A stretch of DNA of 64,000 nt from Amycolatopsis marina (GTDB lineage: Bacteria > Actinomycetota > Actinomycetes > Mycobacteriales > Pseudonocardiaceae). Positions 1 to 7,619 of this stretch are shown in pieces. Below the pieces are notes generated by a model that saw only the letters and a program-made list of their open reading frames with translations, made no database searches and had not been told where the DNA came from. The translations under genes were made by a program, and so were the position numbers. The stretch covers positions 328,112-392,111 of the forward strand of contig NZ_FOKG01000002.1 in the NCBI RefSeq assembly GCF_900111885.1, in the 5' to 3' direction. Position 1 is the stretch's first letter. Each line of letters opens with the position of its first letter.

Positions 1-422
1 TGGCTTCCCTCTCCTTGATCGCGGTCGCCCTCGCAACGGTGACCGTCGCTTCGACCCCGCAAACAGAACCTGTTGCGGCACAAGAGAAATCCACCGAGCA
101 GCCGGTACCGGCGGTACCGTCCAAGCACACCGTCGAGGTGACGGTGTCCGGGCCCTACGACACCGTCATGCACGTGTCCAGGGCGGGTGCGCAGACCGAG
201 GTCGAACTGCAGGGGGAGCCGTTCGAGTTCGAGTTCACCGAAACGCTGGCGCACGTCGGCAGCCTCGGTATCACGGTGCGCGCCGACAGCGCGGACCCTT
301 CCGGCGAACCATTGCGGTGCGCCATCAGGGTCGACGGGGTGACCGTGGCCGACGACGCGCAGACCGGGACGGGCAAGAGCGGGACGGCACGGGTCCACTG
401 CATGATCCCGCTCGACATCTGA
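1..422 (+). CDS. MmpS-like membrane accessory protein, 5' end cut by the window
   Basis: The reading frame is already open at the first base, so the true start lies upstream. The visible part begins in a hydrophobic stretch (ASLSLIAVALATVTVAS) that looks like the end of a membrane anchor or signal peptide. A short Pro/Gln/Glu-rich linker and an all-beta domain with two cysteines near the C-terminus follow. The order anchor, linker, beta domain and the C-terminal pattern CAIRVDGVTVADD resemble the MmpS family, small proteins that support MmpL lipid exporters. No MmpL gene is visible here, so the partner, if any, is upstream or elsewhere. It could be another single-anchor exported protein. Confidence 0.6.
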   Translation, partial: ASLSLIAVALATVTVASTPQTEPVAAQEKSTEQPVPAVPSKHTVEVTVSGPYDTVMHVSRAGAQTEVELQGEPFEFEFTETLAHVGSLGITVRADSADPSGEPLRCAIRVDGVTVADDAQTGTGKSGTARVHCMIPLDI

Positions 423-538
423 TCCGGGGATCACCCAACGTCACGCCGGCCGGCATGCTCACCTGCCCAGGTGGTCGTGTGACATCGTTCGGGGCGGTTA
501 ACTCCGTTCGCCGTGTTCCGGCGTGCTGCACTTCGATC

Positions 539-1015
539 ATGCGAACCACGAAGAACCCAGCCCAGCACCGGATCCGCCGCTCCCTCGTCGCACTGCTCGC
601 GGGATGTGCTCTGCTCGCCACCGCACCCGGCGCGGCGCTCGCCGCCCCGGTCGGCACGGACGGCACCGGCACCCACTCGATCGCGGGCAAGAAGAAGGTG
701 AAGGTCGACGCCAAACTCGACAAGAGCAAGGTCAAGGTCAACGAGAAGGTCAAGCTCAAGGGCAAGCTCGACGTACAGGCGCCGCTACGGGCGTCGGGCA
801 CGGACGGTGTGACGTCGCTCGAACCACTCGTGGTGCAGCGGCTCGTCGCGGGCGTCTGGGTGGACCTCACGTCGACCTCGTGCAGGCCCAACGGCAGCTA
901 CCAGCTCAAGCTCAGCTTCCAGGTCCAGGCCGAGATCAAACTGCGCGTCTACCACCCGGAGACCACGCTCTACGCTTCGGCGACCTCGAGCGTGTTCAGC
1001 CTGCTGGTCATCTGA
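539..1015 (+). CDS. small secreted beta-sandwich protein
   Basis: The 158-residue product opens with a clear signal peptide: an Arg-rich N-region (residues 1-14), a hydrophobic core, and a likely cleavage after ALA near residue 35. A strikingly Lys/Val-rich segment follows, with alternating KVKV patterns at about residues 50-75. The last 80 residues read like an Ig-like or adhesin-type beta domain, with one cysteine. I chose the ATG at 539 because the signal peptide starts there; the frame is open further upstream without coding character. No enzymatic motif is seen and no function can be assigned. It lies 117 bases after the MmpS-like gene and converges on the reductase gene downstream. Confidence 0.7.
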   Translation: MRTTKNPAQHRIRRSLVALLAGCALLATAPGAALAAPVGTDGTGTHSIAGKKKVKVDAKLDKSKVKVNEKVKLKGKLDVQAPLRASGTDGVTSLEPLVVQRLVAGVWVDLTSTSCRPNGSYQLKLSFQVQAEIKLRVYHPETTLYASATSSVFSLLVI

Positions 1016-1023
1016 CCGCTCGC

Positions 1024-1767
1024 TCAGCGAGGGAGCCTGCGCCAGACGGTCCTCGGCAGCAACCGCATCACCGCGAACACCGGGCGCAGCACCCGGGGCA
1101 CCCACACCTCGCCCCGGCCGCGGCGCAGGGCGTCGGCGGTGGCTTCGGCGACCTGCTCCGGCGTGCTGGAGAACGGCGCAGGCTCCATCCCCTCGGTCAT
1201 CCTGCCGATCACGAACCCGGGCCGCACGAGCAGCAGCCGGACCCCGCTGCCCGCCAGTGCGTCGGCGAGTCCGCTGGCGAAGCCGTCCAGCCCCGCCTTG
1301 GCGGAGCCGTAGACGTAGTTCGCCCTGCGCACCCGGACTCCGGCCACCGAGGAGAACACCACCAGCCTGCCGCTGCCCTGCGCGCGCAGCAGGCTCGCCA
1401 GGTGGGTCAGCACACCGACCTGCGCGACGTAGTCGGTGTGCACGACCGCGACGGCGTGCGCGGCATCGGCCTCCGCGCGTTGCTGGTCGCCGAGAATCCC
1501 GAACGCGACGAGCACGGTACCCAGTGGGCCGTGCCGGGCCACCACGTCGTCGAGCACCGGGCGGTGACAGGTGAGGTCGTCGGCGTCGAACTCCACCGTG
1601 TCCACCGTCGTCGCACCTGCCCGGGTCAGTCGCTCCCGCTGCTCGCCGAGTTCACCACTGCGGCGGGCCGCGAGCACCACGGTCGCAGCTCCGTCGGCGA
1701 CAAGGCGTTCCGCCAGCGCCAGACCGATCTCACTGCGTCCACCGAGTACCAGGAGAGTCCCGTTCAT
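1024..1767 (-). CDS. DprE2-like short-chain reductase
   Basis: This 247-residue short-chain dehydrogenase has the nucleotide-binding motif GGRSEIG at residues 9-15, a serine pair at 139-140 (FSSVAG) and the catalytic Y153-xxx-K157. The SEIGLA variant of the glycine motif, the VRRANYVYGSAKAG block and the RLLPRTVWRRLP tail closely resemble DprE2. DprE2 is the NADH-dependent decaprenylphospho-2-keto-ribose reductase that makes the arabinose donor for arabinogalactan. Its usual partner DprE1 is not adjacent, so this may be a paralogue acting on another sugar. The gene diverges from the patatin gene across about 108 bases. Confidence 0.75.
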   Translation of the reverse strand: MNGTLLVLGGRSEIGLALAERLVADGAATVVLAARRSGELGEQRERLTRAGATTVDTVEFDADDLTCHRPVLDDVVARHGPLGTVLVAFGILGDQQRAEADAAHAVAVVHTDYVAQVGVLTHLASLLRAQGSGRLVVFSSVAGVRVRRANYVYGSAKAGLDGFASGLADALAGSGVRLLLVRPGFVIGRMTEGMEPAPFSSTPEQVAEATADALRRGRGEVWVPRVLRPVFAVMRLLPRTVWRRLPR

Positions 1768-1875
1768 CCCGCGCAGTCTGCCGTCCCGGTGAACCACGCG
1801 GAAACCGCCCCAGCCGTGATCTGCGAGTAGTAGCGTCTTGTCGCCGTACTTCCGCTCCGATTCCCGGAGGCCCCG

Positions 1876-4146
1876 GTGGCGAACAGCACCGATCCGATCA
1901 GCGAGATCGCCGAACTCGATCTCGACGACCCTGAGAACTACACCACGCATCGCGCCGAACAGTGGGTCCGCTGGTCCCCGAACGAGGCCGACACGCACGC
2001 CACGGACGAGACCGGCGACTACCGTCGATTTGTCGACGCGTCCTGTGACCTGACCATGCGGGGCGGGACCACCAGCGGGGTGATCTACCCGCTCGCGGTC
2101 TGTTCACTGGCCCGGCGTTACGTCTTCCGCTCGGTCGGCGGCGCGTCCGCCGGTGCGATCGCCGCGTCCGCCACGGCCGCCGCTGAGTACGGGCGGTTCG
2201 CCGAGCAGCCGGACACGGTGCCCGAGGGATCGGTCCGTCCGGGTTTCGCCGGACTGGCGGGGCTGATCCGGTGGATGGTCTCCGGCACGGGTGCGCAACG
2301 CTGGCGCCTGGTGCAGCTGTTCCAGCCGAACACGGCACTGAGTCGCATCTACCGGGTGCTGGTCGCTCTCATGCAGTCGCCCCAGACCACCGGACGCAAC
2401 CGGCTGACCTGCGTGGTCGCCGCGTTGCTCACGGCGGTGAGCAGGATCGCGGGTGTCGTGCTGACCCTGCTGTTCCTCGGCTGGCTCACCGCGCCCTTCG
2501 CGATGGCCATGGCTGCGCCCCCTGCCGGCTGGAACGATGCGCGGCCTCTGGTGGCCGGACTCGCCGCGGTGGCCGCCGTGGCCGCCGCCGGATGGCTGCT
2601 GCGGGTGGCGGCAGGCTGGTTCCGGCTCGGCTCGCTCGTTCTCGCCGTGCCGCTGGCCGCAGGCGTGCTCACGCTGTTGCTGCGCGGAACGATCGCGGGG
2701 GGACCGGCGAATGCGGCGGGATGGATGGCGGCGACAGCCGCCGTCGTCACCTGCTGGCTGGTCACCACCCTCGCGGTGGGGGCGGCGTTCGCCGTGATCT
2801 ACGGCAGAGCCTGCAGGCCGGTGCTCGCGGAGGCCGAACGCTTCCGGTTCGGGATCGTCCCCGGCGCCACCCCCTACCGCCCGACCCCCGTCGACCGGCT
2901 GGCCGGAGTGCCTGCCTCGACCGGGGTCCCACCGCTGGCGACGTGGCTCGCCGACCGGCTCGACGAACTCGCCGGGCTCGACGGGGAACGCGCACTCACC
3001 TTCGGCGACCTGTGGCGCGGTCCCGACGCCGGCCGGGATGGTGAGCGCGATCCAGCCGTGCTCCGGAACCTCGCGACGCACAGCGGTGATCGGGTGATCA
3101 ACCTGGCGCTGATGACCACCGACCTTTCGGCCGGCCGGCCGTTCCGGTTGCCGCTCGCCGCCTGGGACGGGGTGGGCGATCGCTGGCAGTTCTGCCCGGA
3201 CTGCCTCGACGGGATCGTCGGGGAACGAGTGATCCGGCAGATGTCCACCGAGGGCACCGCGAACGACCGGTGTCCTCGGCACCCGGAACGCGTGCTGCAC
3301 TGGCTGCCCGATCCCTGGGACATGCCGGTGGTGCTGGCGGTCCGGATGAGCCTCTCCCTTCCGGGGCTCATCTGCCCCGTCCCCCTGCACCGGCTCGGCC
3401 GGGTGCACTGGTTCAGCGACGGCGGGATCACCAGCAACTTCCCCATCCACTTCTTCGACGCGCTGCTGCCGCGATGGCCGACGTTCGGGCTGAACCTGCA
3501 CTCCGTGGCGGGCAAGGTCGACGCGGTGGACGAGGTGTTCCTGCCGCCACAGAGCTCGGCCGAACCCGCTCCACCGTGGAGCGCGGTCGGCGCGGGCGCG
3601 GCCGATTTCGCCGGGCGCATCCTGAACACGTTCCTCGGCTGGCGCGACACCATGCAGTCGGCGCTGCCGGGCTTCCGCGGCCGGATCGCCCACGTGCGGC
3701 AGGGCGACGGCGAAGGCGGGACGAATCTGTTCATGCCACCCGAACTGATCGCCGAGCTCGCCCTGCGTGGCTACCGGGCAGGAGAGCAACTGAAGGTGCG
3801 GTTCAGCATCGCGGGCACGGACGGCGAGGCCCCCGGTTTCACCCAGACCGATCGCTACCGCTGGCTGCGCATGCGCCTGGCGCTTCGTGAGTACCGAGAG
3901 ATCAGCCTGCAGGCGGCCGCCCGGGCCCCGCTGTACCGGGAGCGGGCGACGAAGTACCCGATCCCGGAGGCGCTCGCGGGCTGGTTCGCCGACGCGGCAG
4001 GCGGATGGCCGCGCCAGGAACCACACGGTCCCGCCATCGAGAAGACGTTTGACGGCCTCGGCGAACTGGCGGACAGCCACCTCTCCGAGCCGTTCGACGG
4101 CACCGCCCCGGTGAACCCGGTCCTCCGCCTGACGCCACCCGAATAA
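1876..4146 (+). CDS. large patatin-like phospholipase with inserted membrane domain
   Basis: The 756-residue protein has the patatin oxyanion loop at about residues 61-68 (RGGTTSG), the nucleophile elbow G89-A-S91-A-G93, and the catalytic dyad aspartate in SDGGITSNFP (D515-G-G). Patatin lipases hydrolyse acyl esters of phospholipids with this Ser-Asp pair. Here about 420 residues separate the two. The insert contains roughly five hydrophobic segments (about residues 170-320) and a Cys/His knuckle, FCPDC followed by DRCPRH. GTG 1876 is preceded by a good ribosome binding site (ggagg at about 1866). The length and insert are unusual compared with about 300-residue bacterial patatins. It probably acts at the inner membrane. 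Confidence 0.8.
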   Translation: MANSTDPISEIAELDLDDPENYTTHRAEQWVRWSPNEADTHATDETGDYRRFVDASCDLTMRGGTTSGVIYPLAVCSLARRYVFRSVGGASAGAIAASATAAAEYGRFAEQPDTVPEGSVRPGFAGLAGLIRWMVSGTGAQRWRLVQLFQPNTALSRIYRVLVALMQSPQTTGRNRLTCVVAALLTAVSRIAGVVLTLLFLGWLTAPFAMAMAAPPAGWNDARPLVAGLAAVAAVAAAGWLLRVAAGWFRLGSLVLAVPLAAGVLTLLLRGTIAGGPANAAGWMAATAAVVTCWLVTTLAVGAAFAVIYGRACRPVLAEAERFRFGIVPGATPYRPTPVDRLAGVPASTGVPPLATWLADRLDELAGLDGERALTFGDLWRGPDAGRDGERDPAVLRNLATHSGDRVINLALMTTDLSAGRPFRLPLAAWDGVGDRWQFCPDCLDGIVGERVIRQMSTEGTANDRCPRHPERVLHWLPDPWDMPVVLAVRMSLSLPGLICPVPLHRLGRVHWFSDGGITSNFPIHFFDALLPRWPTFGLNLHSVAGKVDAVDEVFLPPQSSAEPAPPWSAVGAGAADFAGRILNTFLGWRDTMQSALPGFRGRIAHVRQGDGEGGTNLFMPPELIAELALRGYRAGEQLKVRFSIAGTDGEAPGFTQTDRYRWLRMRLALREYREISLQAAARAPLYRERATKYPIPEALAGWFADAAGGWPRQEPHGPAIEKTFDGLGELADSHLSEPFDGTAPVNPVLRLTPPE

Positions 4147-4154
4147 GTCGCGCG

Positions 4155-4209
4155 GAGTTTGCAGTTTCGGGGCCCGAGTTTGCAGTTTGTGTGCGTGAGT
4201 TGGCAGTTT
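4155..4209. repeat. three tandem copies of a 13-base motif, 21-base period
   Basis: GAGTTTGCAGTTT occurs at 4155 and 4176, and GAGTTGGCAGTTT at 4197, so the motif repeats exactly every 21 bases, two helical turns. It starts a few bases after the patatin stop codon. A related GTGTTTGCGGTTT lies at 22209, also just before the dispersed 37-base element. It could be a regularly phased protein-binding array or a decayed mobile repeat. Confidence 0.8.
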
Positions 4210-4241
4210 GTGCGCGCGTGTGCGTTCCAGGGACACGTGGT

Positions 4242-4278
4242 GGGGTTTCGGGCACGCCTTCGGCGCGCCCTGCGCAAT
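4242..4278. repeat. dispersed 37-base hairpin repeat, copy 1
   Basis: This sequence recurs at 22235-22271 with a single mismatch, in the same orientation and also directly 3' of a gene. Its centre GGGCACGCC-TTC-GGCGCGCCC forms a 9-pair hairpin with one mismatch. The bases to its left are also similar in both copies, so the repeated unit is about 65 bases. It looks like a REP-type intergenic element. Confidence 0.8.
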
Positions 4279-4337
4279 TGTCGCTCCACGCATCACCCTT
4301 TCGAGGTGGCCGGTAGCGACAATTCAACGATCATCCG

Positions 4338-4694
4338 GTGTACCGGATCCGGGTCCGGTGGGTGGGCGAGGACCCGCGCGCCGCGCTCAGCGCGGAGTCA
4401 GACCTGTCGAAGTCGCAGGTCAGGACCATCGAACAGCAGTTGGCGCGGATGGACGCCCGGAGCCGACACGGCGCGTGGACCCATGACGTGCTCACACTCG
4501 TCGCAGCTCATCCCGAACGTCGAGCAGCCGATCTGGCCGACATGCTGGGCCGGGACAAGGACGCGCTGAAGCTCGACATCCGCAAGCTCAAGAACCTGGG
4601 CCTCACCCACAGTCTCGACGTCGGCTACCGCATCTCCCCGCGCGGTTCCGCCTACCTACGTGCTCGGGCCGAGGATCTGGACACGAAGGGCTGA
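4338..4694 (+). CDS. small winged-helix protein, function unknown
   Basis: The 118-residue product has an N-terminal segment of about 45 residues followed by a winged helix-turn-helix-like region. ERRAADLADMLGRDKDALK would be the helix-turn-helix and the LGLTHSLDVGYRISPRG section the wing. That layout resembles small MarR/ArsR-like DNA-binding domains. I cannot assign a target or ligand. The GTG start at 4338 lacks a strong ribosome binding site. The gene is alone between the repeat region and the small ORF at 4907. Confidence 0.6.
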   Translation: MYRIRVRWVGEDPRAALSAESDLSKSQVRTIEQQLARMDARSRHGAWTHDVLTLVAAHPERRAADLADMLGRDKDALKLDIRKLKNLGLTHSLDVGYRISPRGSAYLRARAEDLDTKG

Positions 4695-4843
4695 TTCTCG
4701 CTCGCTCGGGCCTGTGGACGACACAAAATCCGTTGAGCGGAACGGGGTCGGCAGAGAATACTCGGGGTAACGCCAGTTCGCTGCCGATCGATGTTTTCGG
4801 TACAGGGGCACGGGTAGCCAAGGGGCGTCCGCCTGCATATTCG

Positions 4844-4862
4844 CCGGCACGGATGGTGCCGG
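4844..4862. promoter_or_regulatory. short perfect inverted repeat in the leader of the small ORF
   Basis: CCGGCAC-ggatg-GTGCCGG is a perfect 7-base-arm dyad with a 5-base centre, 45 bases before the start of the gene at 4907. It could be an operator or a leader hairpin. The 212-base gap 4695-4906 otherwise holds no gene that I recognise. Confidence 0.35.
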
Positions 4863-4906
4863 CCGCAGGCGCGATCGTGCATGACGCTGAGTGAAGGGAG
4901 TTGGCT

Positions 4907-5107
4907 GTGGAGACCAGGAACAGCCAGATGGCGAGGCAACACTCGGTTGCGAACTCGGGCCCAGGTGCGCAGTCGTCGGTACTTCGCGCCGGCTCCATGG
5001 AGGATCCGCACGTCGGGCTGAACATTCCCGGCGGCCCGGTGGTTCCCGGTCCGCGAATCACCGAGGACGACGAGTTCGAACCGACCATCGTCCGCGGGCG
5101 CGAGTAG
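4907..5107 (+). CDS. small acidic-tailed hypothetical protein
   Basis: I place the start at GTG 4907 because GAAGGGAG (4893-4900) sits at a proper distance from it, whereas the TTG at 4901 touches the ribosome binding site. The 66-residue product has no signal peptide or membrane segment. It contains a Gly/Pro run (LNIPGGPVVPGP) and ends with the acidic ITEDDEFEPTIVRGRE. It is not a family I recognise. Size and composition would fit a regulatory or precursor peptide, but no modification enzyme adjoins it. It converges on the anchored protein gene at 5120. Confidence 0.45.
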   Translation: METRNSQMARQHSVANSGPGAQSSVLRAGSMEDPHVGLNIPGGPVVPGPRITEDDEFEPTIVRGRE

Positions 5108-5119
5108 CGCCACCGACCT

Positions 5120-5716
5120 CTACCAATCCGGGACACCCGGCAGTTCGTTGATCCGGCTTTCCCACTCTTCGAACCTGCGCTCGAGGTCCTCGCCCGCTCG
5201 TCCGCCGGAGTCCTGAGCGGGAGCCGAAGCGTCCGGATCGGATCTGCGCTCGGCTGCGTCGCGTTCCGCCACTTCCGGCGCTTCCGCTTGCTGGGACGCG
5301 GCGGGGGTGCTCACCGGAGGATTCTCTCCGGGATGCGCGACCCCTTCGATGGTCACGACCGTGGGCGCACCCACCCGTGCGGGGGCCACTGCGCCATCGG
5401 AGATGTCGCCCGGCGGCTGCTCTCCCCCGCCTTGGCCGAGGACCAGGCCGCCTGCCACCAGGAACATCGACAAAATCGCCACGGCTCCACCGCCCACCGC
5501 CAACCTGGAACGCGACCTGCCCTCGCCGACCGGGCTACCGGAGGCAGCTGGGCGCCGATGCCGGGCACCGACGTCACCGGCGGAGACGGCAGGCATCGGC
5601 ATCGTGTCATCCGGCCTGCGTCGCAGGGCTACCGTCCGTGCACGACCGACGAGTTCCGCGACGGTCACCGTCTCCTCCGGGGAAGACTCACTCCTCCGCG
5701 GAGTCGTACGGGCCAT
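5120..5716 (-). CDS. single-pass membrane protein with Pro/Ala-rich external region
   Basis: The 198-residue protein has a basic N-terminal cytoplasmic part of about 70 residues and one membrane segment near residues 72-92 (LAVGGGAVAILSMFLVAGGLVLG). A low-complexity Ala/Pro/Glu linker follows, and then a short charged end (RRFEEWESRINELPGVPDW). A good ribosome binding site (GGAGG, about 5723-5728) precedes ATG 5716. The topology is that of an anti-sigma or anchored regulatory protein, but no known domain is visible and no sigma factor gene is adjacent. It diverges from the DUF2993 gene, with a 20-base palindrome between them. Confidence 0.6.
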   Translation of the reverse strand: MARTTPRRSESSPEETVTVAELVGRARTVALRRRPDDTMPMPAVSAGDVGARHRRPAASGSPVGEGRSRSRLAVGGGAVAILSMFLVAGGLVLGQGGGEQPPGDISDGAVAPARVGAPTVVTIEGVAHPGENPPVSTPAASQQAEAPEVAERDAAERRSDPDASAPAQDSGGRAGEDLERRFEEWESRINELPGVPDW

Positions 5717-5816
5717 CGGATACCTCCATCGGGCGAGGAACGAACGCCCGATGCTATGGAGCCGCAACGCGAGTAGTAAAGCATTGCCCTTCGTGTGGCC
5801 CAACCCTCCGCTACTC

Positions 5817-5836
5817 CTTGTCACCCGGGTGACAAG
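5817..5836. promoter_or_regulatory. perfect 20-base palindrome, candidate operator
   Basis: CTTGTCACCCGGGTGACAAG is perfectly self-complementary and lies in the 271-base divergent gap between the genes at 5716(-) and 5988(+). A half-site, GTGTCACCCGG, recurs at about 5870. A second dyad, ATCGGGCG/CGCCCGAT (5728-5752), lies closer to the minus-strand gene. The placement and symmetry suggest a dimeric regulator site. Confidence 0.55.
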
Positions 5837-5987
5837 AACAGACACAGGCCGTACTTCTGACTACTCAGGGTGTCACCCGGCCAGTGACGTCAGCCTCTCG
5901 AAAGCCGCTGGGCCCGACCAACACCCGCCCACTGGGCCACACTGAACGGATGAACGAGCCAGCACGCCGATCGTCCGGGCAGGCGGC

Positions 5988-6802
5988 ATGAGCATTCCCG
6001 GAGCGTTCGGTTCGTGGTTGCCATGGCGGGAACTGGACGGGCTGCTCACGGCGGGCCGGACCCTGCTTCCCTCGGTGCCGACCAGCCCCTCCGGTGTCCT
6101 GCAAGCGGCAGTCCGCACCGTGAGCGATCGGCTCGTGGGCAAACGTCTCACCGTCCGCGCCGCCGACACCGATCTGCGCATGACGCTGGCCGAGTTCGAC
6201 TGCCGGGTCTCGTCGGTGGGGATCGGCCAGGCGGAGGTCGGGGATCTTCGGCTGGTCGTGGCGGACGTCGAGAGCACCGACAGCGGACACATGCCGGTGC
6301 GGCGAGCCGAGATCGTGTGCCGGGACCTCCGGGTCCGGTCCCTGCCTGCCCCGACACTCGGAACGGAATCCATCCAACTGGCCATCACGGTTGACGGGAC
6401 GTCGTGCGCGACCTCGTCAGCCAGGCCCGGCCGGACGTTCTCGCCGAACTCGGGACGGACGGTCTCCTGCGGCTGCGCTCCACTCGCCGGCCGCACTTGG
6501 GCCACCTGCAGGTCGAGCCGTACATCGAAGGGACGCGGATCCTGTTGCGGCCGGTGGCGGCGCGGATCTCCCGGCTCAGGGTGCTGCTACCCGCGCGCAC
6601 CCGGCCCATCCCGGTCGACCTGCCGGACCTGCCCGGCGGACTGCGCCTCACCGGGATCGGGACCGCACCGGCCGAACTGACTCTGTACGGCGTCACCGAC
6701 TACTGGCGCGACCGGCTCGCCACCATCCCGCTCAGCACCCTGCTCGGCGCGGTCACCTCGGCCGTCTCCACCCTCACCGTGCCCTGGCTCGGCGAGTCCT
6801 AG
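5988..6802 (+). pseudogene. DUF2993 (LmeA-like) lipid-binding protein gene with a frameshift
   Basis: Two overlapping frames encode the two halves of one DUF2993 protein. Residues from 5988 run sensibly to LAITVDGT near 6397. That frame then becomes Arg/Ser-rich noise, while the frame entered at about 6404 (VRDLVSQARPDVLAEL) continues the domain to the stop at 6802. The joined span is 815 bases, one short of a multiple of three, so a single missing base around 6395-6404 explains it. DUF2993 proteins such as mycobacterial LmeA are envelope lipid-binding proteins. It is either a true pseudogene, a sequencing error, or two coupled ORFs. Its stop overlaps the convergent methyltransferase stop. 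Confidence 0.65.
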
Positions 6803-7614
6803 CCGCTCGCCTTCTTCCGGCCGACGCCGCCGAGGATCCAGCCCGCGCCATCGCCGGTGTCCGCCGTGGTTCCGGGATCGGGTCGCCAATGCCTGGCCGG
6901 CACCAGACCGGGCTCGGCGAACTCGAGCCCGTCGAAGAAGGACAGTACCTGCGCGCGGGTTCGCCTGGCATCACCCGAGCGCTTGAGGAACGTGCGGTAC
7001 AGCTCCTGCGCCCGACCGAGCTCGTCCGGCCCTTCGTCGGCGACGACATGCGACAGGGCGAGGTAGCTGCCCGGCGCGACCGCGTCGCGGAACGCGGCGA
7101 CGATGTCGAACGGGCGATCCTCCTCGGGGAAGAAGTACAGAATCCCGACCAGCAGCACCGCCACCGGCTGGTCGAAATCGATGAGCTCGCGCAGCGCGGG
7201 ATCGGCCAACAGGGCGCGCGGGTCGCGCACGTCGGCTTCGACCACGATCGTGTGCGGGTTGTCCGCCAGCAGCGCCCTGGCGTGGACGAGCACAACGGGG
7301 TCGTTGTCGACGTAGGCGACCTTGGTGTCCGGGGCGATCTCCTGGGCGACCTCGTGCACGTTGTTCTGCGTCGGCAGCCCTGTCCCGATGTCCAGGAACT
7401 GGGTGATGCCACAGCCCGCGAGGTAGCGCACCACCCGGCCGAGGAATGCCCGGTTGTCCCTGGCCATGGCCCTCGCCTCGGGCGCGACACGCAGGAGCTC
7501 GGCGGCGAGTTCCCGGTCACAGGCGAAGTTGTCCTTGCCGTCCAGGAAGTAGTCGTAGATACGCGCGATGCTCGGCACACTCGTGTCGATCGCCACTGGT
7601 GCCCGCTCCCGCAT
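6799..7614 (-). CDS. SAM-dependent methyltransferase, DUF574 family (copy 1 of 3)
   Basis: The 271-residue protein matches the actinobacterial S-adenosyl methyltransferase family DUF574/PF04672. It has the N-terminal SIARIYDYFLDGKDNF signature, the SAM-binding FLDIGTGLPTQNNVHE, the acidic YVDNDPVV strand and the C-terminal FFDGLEFAEPGLV. Substrates of this family are mostly unknown. Start ATG 7614 lies 5 bases after the exporter stop, so both are probably cotranscribed. Two paralogues occur in this window (17710-18558 and 21335-22186). Its stop codon overlaps that of the convergent DUF2993 gene through a shared CTAG. Confidence 0.85.
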   Translation of the reverse strand: MRERAPVAIDTSVPSIARIYDYFLDGKDNFACDRELAAELLRVAPEARAMARDNRAFLGRVVRYLAGCGITQFLDIGTGLPTQNNVHEVAQEIAPDTKVAYVDNDPVVLVHARALLADNPHTIVVEADVRDPRALLADPALRELIDFDQPVAVLLVGILYFFPEEDRPFDIVAAFRDAVAPGSYLALSHVVADEGPDELGRAQELYRTFLKRSGDARRTRAQVLSFFDGLEFAEPGLVPARHWRPDPGTTADTGDGAGWILGGVGRKKASG

Positions 7615-7619
7615 GCGGA

